The notes under the pieces were generated by a model, which was not told where the DNA came from, searched no databases, and saw only the letters and a list, made by a program, of their open reading frames with translations. Below, piece after piece: positions 1 through 6,986 of a stretch of 31,768 nt of DNA. Where the stretch lies: assembly GCF_000955975.1 (NCBI RefSeq), contig NZ_JYJF01000087.1, positions 1 through 31,768 of the forward strand. Reading direction: 5' to 3'. The stretch comes from Saccharothrix sp. ST-888 (GTDB taxonomy: Bacteria > Actinomycetota > Actinomycetes > Streptomycetales > Streptomycetaceae). A program made the translations under genes and the position numbers. How positions within the stretch are numbered: the stretch's first letter is position 1; each line of letters starts with the position of its first letter.

Positions 1-2
1 TG

Positions 3-281
3 CGGCAGATCTGGGCCCTGTGGGAACACGAGCAGCGGATCTCCGTGGTGACCTTCCTCGGCAACCGTGTTGCCGAGGCCCTGGCCGAGCGCCTGGCCGA
101 TGACGTCATCCCGTACGTCAGCCTCATCTCCACCACGGCCGGCCACCTCGCCTCGCGCGTCGCCACCGACCCGGGCGTGCTGCAGGTCATCGACCCCGAT
201 CCCCGGCACCGGCTCACCTACGGCTCCAAAGGGCGGCACCTCGCCCCGCACGACGCCGCCCTGATCGGCAGGCTCCTGTGA
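3..281 (+). CDS. Hypothetical phage protein, C-terminal part, HAD-like possible
   Basis: The reading frame is open from the window edge and the start lies upstream, so only the last 92 residues are visible. An internal GTG or ATG start is unlikely because the frame stays open to the left with sensible protein sequence. Visible features are a strand-like VVTFLGN segment, a VSLISTT segment and a DPDP...YGSKGR stretch near the end. These are reminiscent of the last motifs of HAD-type phosphatases in actinophages, but the DxD motif would be upstream and cannot be checked. The stop overlaps the next GTG start by 4 bases, so the two are translationally coupled. Confidence 0.6.
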   Translation, partial: RQIWALWEHEQRISVVTFLGNRVAEALAERLADDVIPYVSLISTTAGHLASRVATDPGVLQVIDPDPRHRLTYGSKGRHLAPHDAALIGRLL

Positions 282-445
282 GCGTCAAGCCCGAGCACAC
301 CCCCCGGCCCGGCGTCACCTGGCAGACCCAGATCACCACGGCCGAACGCATCGTCCCCGACGAGTTCGACGCCGAGAGCACACCCCAGCCCAACCGCACC
401 ACCCGACGCGCACAGAAACGAGCGGCTCGCAAGAACCGCCGCTGA
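278..445 (+). CDS. Small basic hypothetical protein (55 aa)
   Basis: GTG start inside the GTGA overlap with the previous stop, which is typical of coupled phage genes. The product begins VSVKPEHTPRPGVTWQTQI and ends in a run rich in Arg and Lys (RRAQKRAARKNRR). The basic tail suggests nucleic-acid binding or disorder, but no family is recognised. A ribosome binding site for the following gene lies just after its stop. Its position in a tight operon and its clean codon bias support it being real. Confidence 0.6.
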   Translation: MSVKPEHTPRPGVTWQTQITTAERIVPDEFDAESTPQPNRTTRRAQKRAARKNRR

Positions 446-456
446 TCGGAGACCCC

Positions 457-708
457 ATGCCCGAACACACCCGCACGACCATCCAGCTGCACCCCGACAC
501 CGTCGACCACCGCGCCGTCATCGACTACTGCGACGAGATACGCACCGTTCCGGTCGTCGGCTGGGCCGTCGTGCTGACCGTCCCCAACGACGGCACGCTG
601 CCCCAGCTGACGGTCGAACCGGTCGTTGACGACGACGACTTCGGCCCCATCGCGATCGGAGACCTGATCGAGGAGGGCGGCGCGGCCGAGCTGGTGGAGA
701 TCCAGTGA
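457..708 (+). CDS. Hypothetical acidic protein (83 aa)
   Basis: ATG start preceded by GGAG about seven bases upstream. The product has an alternating hydrophobic and polar pattern (VVGWAVVLTVPNDG) followed by an acidic stretch (VDDDDFG), suggesting a small mostly beta protein. No known domain is recognised. The stop overlaps the GTG start of the DnaB-like helicase gene by 4 bases, so it is probably co-translated with the replication genes, and a role as an early accessory protein is only inference. Confidence 0.7.
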   Translation: MPEHTRTTIQLHPDTVDHRAVIDYCDEIRTVPVVGWAVVLTVPNDGTLPQLTVEPVVDDDDFGPIAIGDLIEEGGAAELVEIQ

Positions 709-1949
709 GCACGATCGAGGAGGAGGTGATCTCCTACATCGCCAGCACGGGCGACCTCGCGGCCGTCACCGAGGCCGGCATCACTCCCGAGCACTTCCTT
801 GACGGCGACAATCGCTCGGTCTTCAAGAACATCCTCTCCTTCAAGGCCGATTTCGGTGAGGCTCCGACCGCCGAGGTCATTCTCCGCGATCACCCCAACT
901 ACCGTTTCACTCAGGACAGTTCAGGCCCCGTCGAGTACCTGGTCCGGGAGCTGCATGACGAGCGGCTGCGCTTGCTCGTCGAACTCGGGCTCGGGGCGGC
1001 CGTGGACGCCCTGGAGGAGGGCGGTGTCCGCGCTGCCCTTGATGTCCTGCGTGTCATGCAGACCCAGGCCGTCCTCGCCGCCCCGGCCGCGCGTGAGATC
1101 GACTACGCCCGCACCGGTGCTCAGCGCCTGGAGATCTACCGCAGCGCCCGGGACAACCCCGGCGCGATCCTCGGGATACCGAGCGGATTCCGGTGGCTGG
1201 ACAAGGTGACTCTCGGCCTGCAACGGCAGCAGATGATCGTGCTGACCGGCCTGGCCAAGTCCTCGAAGACAACGGTGATGCTGGGCATGGTTCGCGCCGC
1301 CTGGGAGCACGGCGCCAAACCGCTCGTCCTCAGCTTCGAGATGCCGTACTTGGAGATCGCCCGCCGGATCGACGGATTCATGATCCCCATCAACCCCAAG
1401 CAGCTGCAGACCGGCGAGGTGTCCGACGTCGAATGGCGCCGGGTCGAACGGGCCCTTCTCCAAGAGCACCGGGACACCTCGCTGATCTTCACCGAGGACC
1501 GCGCTGGAGCCATGACCATCTCCGGCATCCAGGCCAAGATCGACAGCATTCAGCCGGACATCGTCTTCGTTGACGGCGCCTACTTCCTGACCGACGAGGT
1601 CACCCGCGAGACGCAGACCCCGCTCGCCCTGACCAATATCTCCCGGGGGCTGAAGCGCCTCGCGCTCACCAACGACCTCCCCTTGGTGGTCACCACCCAG
1701 AGCCTGCCACACAAGTTGGGGCGTAACGGGCTCGGCCCGCAGTCCCTCGGGTACACCTCGGCGTGGATCCAGGACGCTGACGCGGTGATCGGCATGGAGG
1801 CCACCGAGGAGGAGGACGCGTCCGAGTACCGGATGAAGCTCCTGCTCTCCCGCAACGCCCCGCCGCAGGAGCAGCTGATCTCGATCTTCTGGGATCCGCC
1901 CCGGTTCGAGGAGGCCCCCGAGGAGGTCATGCGTGACCTCCCTTACTGA
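705..1949 (+). CDS. DnaB-like replicative helicase
   Basis: Predicted ring helicase that unwinds DNA at the phage replication fork. The N-terminal 110 residues are helical, as in DnaB. The RecA-fold motor begins near residue 150 with the family signature GIPSGFRWLDKVTLGL. The P-loop near residue 182 reads GLAKSSKTT, so the glycine normally before the lysine is serine, an unusual P-loop. FVDGAYFL near 286 fits Walker B, and TTQSLPHKLGRNG fits the DnaB H3 region. At 414 residues it is slightly shorter than bacterial DnaB (about 450-470). The GTG start overlaps the preceding stop. The primase-like gene follows two genes later, supporting a helicase-primase pair. Confidence 0.85.
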   Translation: MSTIEEEVISYIASTGDLAAVTEAGITPEHFLDGDNRSVFKNILSFKADFGEAPTAEVILRDHPNYRFTQDSSGPVEYLVRELHDERLRLLVELGLGAAVDALEEGGVRAALDVLRVMQTQAVLAAPAAREIDYARTGAQRLEIYRSARDNPGAILGIPSGFRWLDKVTLGLQRQQMIVLTGLAKSSKTTVMLGMVRAAWEHGAKPLVLSFEMPYLEIARRIDGFMIPINPKQLQTGEVSDVEWRRVERALLQEHRDTSLIFTEDRAGAMTISGIQAKIDSIQPDIVFVDGAYFLTDEVTRETQTPLALTNISRGLKRLALTNDLPLVVTTQSLPHKLGRNGLGPQSLGYTSAWIQDADAVIGMEATEEEDASEYRMKLLLSRNAPPQEQLISIFWDPPRFEEAPEEVMRDLPY

Positions 1950-2289
1950 CACCCCACCCCCGGACGGCCAGTCGAAAGTTTGCCGGATCTGCCGCGAAGC
2001 CAAACCGCTGTCAGCGTTCTACCGAAAGCTCCGTGAGCCCGACGGCTTGGAGACTCGATGCGCGGAGTGCGTCGCGGCCTACATGCGCGACTACTGGGCC
2101 AAGAACCCAGAAAAGCGCAAGGGGCTGGAGCGTAACTACGAGCCCAGGAGACGTGAGCTTTACGCGGAAAACCAGGACTCGCGCAGAGCGCGAGGCAGAG
2201 AAAGGTACTGGGCGGACGTCGAGAAGTCCCGGGCGGACGCGCGCCGCCGATACCACGCTCGGCGCAACCGGGAGGCTGGCCGTGAATAG
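1933..2289 (+). CDS. Zinc-finger protein, endonuclease VII/HNH-associated N-terminal type
   Basis: GTG start with AGGAGG six bases upstream, overlapping the end of the helicase gene by 17 bases. The N-terminus has a four-cysteine knuckle, CRIC...CAEC, at residues 17-43, with AKPLSAFYRK between. This resembles the zinc-binding module often found before phage HNH or endonuclease VII domains. The rest (residues 45-118) is a highly charged Arg/Glu helix with repeated RRRY-type segments and no HNH catalytic signature. It therefore looks like a DNA-binding adaptor, or a nuclease that lost its catalytic half, rather than an active enzyme. It sits between helicase and primase. Confidence 0.7.
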   Translation: MTSLTDTPPPDGQSKVCRICREAKPLSAFYRKLREPDGLETRCAECVAAYMRDYWAKNPEKRKGLERNYEPRRRELYAENQDSRRARGRERYWADVEKSRADARRRYHARRNREAGRE

Positions 2290-3238
2290 CGGCGGCTGGG
2301 ACCTCCTGGCGGCCTACTCCAACCCGGTGCCGGCCGACGTGCCCCAGGCTCTGCAGCGGCTCGGCGTCGAGCCGCTGCGCGAGACCGCCGACGAGGTCAA
2401 TGCCCGCTGCCCGATGCACCTGGCGCTGACCGGCAAAGCCGACCGCAACCCCTCGTTCTGGGTCAACACCCGCACCGGCCGGTACATCTGCTTCTCGTGC
2501 CGGTACAGCGGGGTGTTCGTCCAGCTCGTGGCCGACGTGCTCGACACCGACCGCGAGAGCGCCGTGCGGTGGATCGCCAAGCAGGGCCTCTACCGCCTGC
2601 ACGCGGATGAGGAGGACCAGGCCCCCGCCAGACCAGACGTCAGCGTTACCGAGGCGTCCCTGGCCCTGTTCAGCCACCCGCCGCCGCAGGCCCTGGCCGA
2701 ACGGAAACTGACCGCTGACGCGTGCGCGGCGTATGGCGTCCTGTGGGACCCGGCGGCCGAGCACTGGATCATCCCGATCCGCCATCCGGAGACTGGAGTT
2801 CTGCTCGGGTGGCAGGAGAAGGGGTACCGCTACTTCCGCAACTACCCGGACGGTGTCGTCAAATCGGCCACCCTCTTCGGCTACCACACGCCCTACGGGG
2901 ACTTCAGCATCCTCCTGGAGTCCCCGCTGGACGCCGTCCGCCTCGCCTCCCTCGGCATCCCCGGGGCGGTCGCCGCCTACGGCGCCTACGTCTCCGCCGC
3001 ACAGATGCAGCTGCTACGCCGGCGTAGCGGCGTCCTCGTCCTCGCGCTCGACAACGACGTCACCGGGCTGCGGAGCCGGGATTCGCTCTACCGGACCTGG
3101 CGCCCGCGTGGACTCCGCATGAAGTACGCCAACTACCAGGGGATTTCGGCGAAGGACGTCGGTGAGATGACTGACTCCGACGCGCGCCGGGCCATCGAGA
3201 CGGCGTACCTCCCCATCCGACGCAAAGGACGGATCTGA
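2282..3238 (+). CDS. DnaG-like primase (CHC2 zinc finger plus TOPRIM)
   Basis: Predicted to make RNA primers for phage replication, probably with the DnaB-like helicase just upstream. The GTG at 2282 is preferred: GGGAGG lies upstream and it overlaps the previous stop by 8 bases. The frame stays open to 2033, but that part shadows the previous gene. The zinc finger is C43-x2-H46 ... C70-x2-C73 with the family phrase RYICFSCRYSG. A TOPRIM domain follows: LLESPLDAVRLASLG near 211-224 supplies the metal-binding Glu and ALDND near 255 the Asp pair. At 318 residues it lacks the long C-terminal helicase-binding region of bacterial DnaG, as many phage primases do. Confidence 0.85.
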   Translation: MNSGGWDLLAAYSNPVPADVPQALQRLGVEPLRETADEVNARCPMHLALTGKADRNPSFWVNTRTGRYICFSCRYSGVFVQLVADVLDTDRESAVRWIAKQGLYRLHADEEDQAPARPDVSVTEASLALFSHPPPQALAERKLTADACAAYGVLWDPAAEHWIIPIRHPETGVLLGWQEKGYRYFRNYPDGVVKSATLFGYHTPYGDFSILLESPLDAVRLASLGIPGAVAAYGAYVSAAQMQLLRRRSGVLVLALDNDVTGLRSRDSLYRTWRPRGLRMKYANYQGISAKDVGEMTDSDARRAIETAYLPIRRKGRI

Positions 3239-4837
3239 ATGTTCACCGGCTCCCTCTACCCCTACCAAGAGCAGGCCGTCACGGACATCATCACCAGACG
3301 GAAGCTCCTCGTCGCCTACTCCATGGGCACCGGCAAGACGGTCCTGACCATCGCCGCCCTGGAGGAACTGCTCGGCATCGGCAACATCAACAACTGCCTC
3401 CTCGTCGTCCCCGCCTCGCTGAAGTGGCAGTGGGCGCAGTCGATTTCCAGGTTCACCGACATCGAAAGCCGGACCCTGTCCCTGCGTGGCACCGGGATCA
3501 CCGTGCCGATCGAGGAGATGTGCATGGTCCTCGACGGCACCGCAGCCGCGCGAGCCCGCCAGTGGGAGTACGTCAACCTGGCCAACCCCGACTACGTGAT
3601 CATGTCCTACGCCGGGCTCCGCACCGACTGGGAACACCTGCTGGCGCGCAGGTTCGATGCGATCGTTCTCGACGAGGCCACCGCCATCAAGAATTTCGGC
3701 GCCCAGGTCACGAAGCTGGCCAAGCGGCTTCAGCCGGGCGTGCGGATCGCCCTCACCGGTACCCCGGTTGAGAACGGCCGTCCCGAGGAGATCTTTTCGA
3801 TCATGGAGTGGGTTGACCGGGATGTCCTCGGGCGCTGGGACCTTTTCGACAAGAGCTACATCAGCCGCAACGCGTGGGGCGCCGCCACCGCCTATAAGAA
3901 CCTGAAGCTACTCAACTCGCGCCTCAAGAAGGCGATGATCCGCAGATCCCGGCTCGACCCCGAGGTGGCGCGGTACCTGCCGGAGGTCATGGAGACCACC
4001 CGTACCGTGACGCTGGACGCGGCCACACGCCGCTTCTACCGGCTCATCATGGACGACCTCAGCGAGGCCCTGGAGGAAGCGGCCGAGGCCGGCACAGCGA
4101 TCGACCTCGCTGCCTACTACGCCGGCACCCTCAGCGAGGAGGACAAGCGGGCCCAGGGCAAAGTCATGGCCCGCCTCCTGGCCGCCCGGATGCTCATATG
4201 CCACCCCGGCCTGCTGATGGACAGCGCCGAGGCGTACCACGACGCAAATGGCGAAGGGTCAAGGTACATCGCCGAGTTCATCGCTCCTCTCTGGGACTAC
4301 CCCAACCTCACCGCCACGCCGAAGCTGGACCTGCTGGAGCGCCTGGTCGCCGAGATGCTCGCCGAGGACGGCGTCAAAATCGCGATCTTCACGTCCTACC
4401 GTCGGATGCTGCCCTACATCGGCGAGCGCCTGGACCGGTTCGGCCCCCAGGTGCGTTTCCACGGGGAGATGGACTCCACCCAGAAGGCTGCCGCCAAGGC
4501 GAAGTTCGCCAGCGATCCCGAGACGCGCCTCTTCGTGTCCACCAACGCAGGCGGGTACGGGCTCGACCTACCCGAGGCCCAATTCCTGATCAACTACGAC
4601 CTGCCCGACGGCAAGGGCATCCTCGACCAGCGCAACACCCGCCACGTGCGCGCCAGTTCCACGCACTCCCGCGTCTACGTGGTCAACATCGTCGTGGAGG
4701 ACTCCGTCGAGGAGCGCCAGCAGGCCACCCTCACCCTGCGGGGACGCGTCTCCGAAGCCATCGTGGACGGGCGCGGCGAAGAGAACCTCACCAACGACGT
4801 CGAATCTCTCACCAAGCACCTGGGCCGCATTTCCTGA
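3239..4837 (+). CDS. SNF2-family DEAD/DEAH helicase
   Basis: Predicted ATP-driven DNA translocase or helicase. The start ATG directly follows the stop of the primase gene. Motifs appear in order: Q-like YPYQEQAV at 7-14, Walker A SMGTGKT at 28-34, the Walker B variant LDEATAIKN near 143, motif III ALTGTPVENG near 173, then domain 2 with STNAGGYGLDL and a final DQRNTRHVRAS. The spacing and the LTGTPVEN phrase are those of SNF2 proteins rather than UvrD or RecQ types. At 532 residues it is compact, with no accessory domains. SNF2 helicases are common in actinophage replication modules, though the precise role (replication restart, recombination or protein displacement) is not established. Confidence 0.9.
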   Translation: MFTGSLYPYQEQAVTDIITRRKLLVAYSMGTGKTVLTIAALEELLGIGNINNCLLVVPASLKWQWAQSISRFTDIESRTLSLRGTGITVPIEEMCMVLDGTAAARARQWEYVNLANPDYVIMSYAGLRTDWEHLLARRFDAIVLDEATAIKNFGAQVTKLAKRLQPGVRIALTGTPVENGRPEEIFSIMEWVDRDVLGRWDLFDKSYISRNAWGAATAYKNLKLLNSRLKKAMIRRSRLDPEVARYLPEVMETTRTVTLDAATRRFYRLIMDDLSEALEEAAEAGTAIDLAAYYAGTLSEEDKRAQGKVMARLLAARMLICHPGLLMDSAEAYHDANGEGSRYIAEFIAPLWDYPNLTATPKLDLLERLVAEMLAEDGVKIAIFTSYRRMLPYIGERLDRFGPQVRFHGEMDSTQKAAAKAKFASDPETRLFVSTNAGGYGLDLPEAQFLINYDLPDGKGILDQRNTRHVRASSTHSRVYVVNIVVEDSVEERQQATLTLRGRVSEAIVDGRGEENLTNDVESLTKHLGRIS

Positions 4838-4861
4838 CTCACCCCGACGGCCCTATTCGTG

Positions 4862-4885
4862 ATTTTTCCGAATTCATAGGCTTGT
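4862..4885 (+). promoter_or_regulatory. Repeated upstream motif, copy 1
   Basis: ATTTTT, four bases, ATTCATAG, two bases, TTGT. A near-identical arrangement occurs at 9719-9741, upstream of the RecA-like gene. TAGGCT (4877-4882) within it fits a TAnnnT -10 element, but no good -35 is visible. It may be a phage promoter or an operator. Confidence 0.45.
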
Positions 4886-4922
4886 CCCACTCGGACATCG
4901 AGTATCTCCCGCACCAACTCAC

Positions 4923-4938
4923 TACTCCGAAAGGAGTA
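4923..4938 (+). promoter_or_regulatory. Hairpin covering the ribosome binding site of the 4944 gene
   Basis: TACTCC and GGAGTA form a six-pair stem closed by a GAAA tetraloop (GNRA type, unusually stable). The Shine-Dalgarno AAGGAG at 4931-4936 lies in the loop edge and right arm, seven bases before the ATG at 4944. Folding would hide the ribosome binding site. Confidence 0.55.
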
Positions 4939-4943
4939 CACCC

Positions 4944-5387
4944 ATGACTGAAACCGACTCGGACGACAGGGCGGAACTCCCTTTCGACCCGATCCTCCCC
5001 TCAGTTCGCAGATGGGCGATGCTCAAGCGCGAGACAGAGAGGATCGGGGCCGAGCGCGACAAGCTCCGCGACACGATCGCACGCGCGGTCATCGAGCGCG
5101 GATACCGCGATCACAAAGGCTCCCAGTACCTCGATCTCCCCATGGAGATCGAAGGGCTTACCCGCATCAAGCGCGAGCGTCGCGTCACGGTCACCGCAGA
5201 TTCCTCCGTAGCCGAGGAGATCACCCGGAGCAAGGGCGAGGAGATATACCGGCGCGCCTTCCCGCCGGTTCCGACCCTCGATACCGAGGAGCTCTACGTC
5301 CTCCTCCAGGAAGGCGTCCTCACGGAATCCGACATGGACACCATATTCGTCCAGCGGGAGAGCTTCGCTTTCAAGGGGGTCTCGTGA
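4944..5387 (+). CDS. Hypothetical protein with coiled-coil N-terminus (147 aa)
   Basis: First gene after a 106-base gap; ATG start with AAGGAG seven bases upstream. Residues 20-55 form a charged helix likely to be a coiled coil (RWAMLKRETERIGAERDKL). A strand-rich middle (LDLPMEIEGLTRIKRERRVTVTA) and a helical end follow. No enzyme motif is visible. The stop overlaps the next GTG by 4 bases. Its place among replication genes suggests a DNA-metabolism accessory protein, but this is context only. Its ribosome binding site sits in a stable hairpin, so translation may be controlled. Confidence 0.8.
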   Translation: MTETDSDDRAELPFDPILPSVRRWAMLKRETERIGAERDKLRDTIARAVIERGYRDHKGSQYLDLPMEIEGLTRIKRERRVTVTADSSVAEEITRSKGEEIYRRAFPPVPTLDTEELYVLLQEGVLTESDMDTIFVQRESFAFKGVS

Positions 5388-5794
5388 CCCGGCCCGCGTT
5401 GGAGCGCTCGCGCCTCTACTGGGAACGCATTCACGCCGTCAAGCGCGCCAGCGACCTGACCTGGAACCAGATGGCCGCCTCCGTCGGCCACGACCCTGCC
5501 AGCGGAAAGCCGTGGATAACCGGGGACCGGCTGGCGCGCAGCGCCCGGCGCGGCGGGGACCTCCCGCACCCCGTCGTTGTGCGACTCGCCGCCGCGTTCA
5601 GTCTGTCCGCATCCGCCCTCTACACCTTCATTCCCGAGCCCCCGCTCAGCGGCACCAGCGCCGGCTTCACCCTCTTCACTTACTGCGAGCGACGCGATCC
5701 CGAGCTCGGCGACGAGATCTTCCGGCTCATCGCCGGTGCATTCCCCGAGGCCGTGCGCCGCATCGTCCCCGATTGGGACGAGGAGGCCGCGTGA
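5384..5794 (+). CDS. Hypothetical protein, possible helix-turn-helix (136 aa)
   Basis: GTG start overlaps the previous stop (GTGA), with a G-rich ribosome binding site upstream. Residues about 18-70 show an order reminiscent of an XRE-type helix-turn-helix: LTWNQMAASVGH, a loop, then HPVVVRLAAAFSLSASALY. The loop is longer than usual, so DNA binding is a suggestion only. The C-terminal half is acidic. The stop overlaps the GTG of the next gene, also a probable DNA-binding protein, so the pair could be regulators of the replication module. Confidence 0.7.
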   Translation: MTRPALERSRLYWERIHAVKRASDLTWNQMAASVGHDPASGKPWITGDRLARSARRGGDLPHPVVVRLAAAFSLSASALYTFIPEPPLSGTSAGFTLFTYCERRDPELGDEIFRLIAGAFPEAVRRIVPDWDEEAA

Positions 5795-6246
5795 TCTTCC
5801 CTCAGCGCCGCCCCTACGACACCTACCCGGGTACCTCCCGTCCCCTGGATACGCCGACGCCGTACCTCCCCCAGGCCGGCCGCGCCCACTGGGACGAGGA
5901 CCCGATCTACAAGCGCCAGGGCGGCCATTTCCGCGAATTCTTCGGCATCGGCCACCTGTCCGCCGCGATCCAGCGATCCCCGAAAACCATCTATAAGTGG
6001 GAGCGCGCGAGTCTCTTCCCTAGCGCCACCTTCATTTACAACGGCGGTAGCAAGCACGGACAGAGAAGGCTCTACACCCGCATTCAGATCGAAGGCGTCA
6101 TCCGCATCGCGCAAGAGGAGGGGATCCTCAACGGCAATCGGCGGTACATCGCCAGCACGCTTTTCCCTGCCAGGTGTGCCGAGCTTTTCCGCACTACCCG
6201 AAATGTTCTTCCAGAGCCCATCCAGGATTGGAACCTGCATGTCTGA
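5791..6246 (+). CDS. MerR/excisionase-like DNA-binding protein (151 aa)
   Basis: GTG start preceded by GAGGAGG and overlapping the previous stop. Residues about 46-105 carry a winged-helix pattern: REFFGIGHLSAAIQRSPKTI, then YKWERASLFPSATF, then GQRRLYTRIQIEGVIRIAQ. This matches the MerR or phage excisionase arrangement, where a helix-turn-helix recognising its own site (SPKTIYKWE) is followed by a wing and R-Y-T. No effector-binding domain follows. Roles could include transcription control or acting as the directionality factor for the integrase at the right end; the sequence does not decide this. Confidence 0.7.
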   Translation: MIFPQRRPYDTYPGTSRPLDTPTPYLPQAGRAHWDEDPIYKRQGGHFREFFGIGHLSAAIQRSPKTIYKWERASLFPSATFIYNGGSKHGQRRLYTRIQIEGVIRIAQEEGILNGNRRYIASTLFPARCAELFRTTRNVLPEPIQDWNLHV

Positions 6247-6910
6247 GCAGCGCACGTTCGGCCGCCGTCGTGGCATTCCCTCCGCACCCGCGCAGGAAGC
6301 ACCCAAGGCTCCGACGGAGTCCGATTCCGGAACCGGCGGATGGGGCAGCATGGACAAGCTCGCCAGCCAGGCGAGCGGGGACCTTTACCTCAAGATCTCG
6401 GAAGACCCCACTGTCATCAAGGTCATAGACGCCGACCCCTTTGATAATTACGTCGCGCACTGGGTCGAAGAAATCAAGGAGGGCAGCAAGTCGGTCCGCT
6501 GCTGGGGGAACGACGACTGCCCGCTGTGCGGAATCGGCGACAAACCGAAGAAGTTCAGTGCGTGCTTCAACGTCGTCTCGTGCGAAGACCCGGACAACCC
6601 GGAGCTGCGGGTCTGGGAGGCGGGAGTCAAGATCGCCCGCCAGCTCAAGGACATCGCGCTCGACGACCGGCGTGGCCCACTCAACCGCGATGACCTGTAC
6701 TTCACCATCTCCAAGTCCCAGAAGGCGAAAGCAGTTGAGTACCACCTGGAGCGCATCAGGGCGCGGGACCTGGAGGAGGAGACCGGTGTCCGTCCGCTCA
6801 GCGCCGACGAGATCGCCGAGTTCACCGCCGACCGGCGCACCGAGCCCGTCAAGGAGCTGCTCGACAGCGGTGAGATGTCCCAGCTCGTGAAGATGCTGCT
6901 GGACGACTGA
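6239..6910 (+). CDS. Probable ssDNA-binding protein (gp32-like) with zinc knuckle
   Basis: The ATG at 6239 overlaps the previous stop; the frame is open to 6176, but that stretch duplicates the coding end of the previous gene. The first 35 residues are low complexity. The core has RCWGNDDCPLCGIGDKPKK near residue 84, a compact zinc-binding knuckle like that of T4-type gp32 and related phage proteins. The C-terminal region is acidic and ends QLVKMLLDD, as is common for SSB tails that recruit polymerase or recombinase. It lies directly upstream of the DNA polymerase. The assignment rests on the knuckle, the acidic tail and context. Confidence 0.65.
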   Translation: MSEQRTFGRRRGIPSAPAQEAPKAPTESDSGTGGWGSMDKLASQASGDLYLKISEDPTVIKVIDADPFDNYVAHWVEEIKEGSKSVRCWGNDDCPLCGIGDKPKKFSACFNVVSCEDPDNPELRVWEAGVKIARQLKDIALDDRRGPLNRDDLYFTISKSQKAKAVEYHLERIRARDLEEETGVRPLSADEIAEFTADRRTEPVKELLDSGEMSQLVKMLLDD

Positions 6911-6923
6911 GAGTCCTCCTGCT

Positions 6924-6960
6924 CCCCTGCCGGCCCGTGACTGCCCCGGGCCGGCAGGGG
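6924..6960 (+). terminator. Perfect 13-pair hairpin between SSB-like and polymerase genes
   Basis: CCCCTGCCGGCCC and GGGCCGGCAGGGG, separated by 11 bases. There is no T run, as is often the case in high-GC actinobacteria. It may be a terminator or an attenuator reducing read-through into the polymerase gene. Confidence 0.6.
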
Positions 6961-6986
6961 CCCAACGTCGGCCCGAGGAGGACCTC

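Noticed and set aside
921..2003. Long minus-strand open frame opposite the DnaB-like helicase
   Set aside because: Shadow of the helicase gene; no domain, and low-complexity composition.
2033..2281. Longer primase start at 2033
   Set aside because: This stretch duplicates the coding region of the zinc-finger gene in another frame and is basic, arginine-rich nonsense; the GTG at 2282 has a ribosome binding site.
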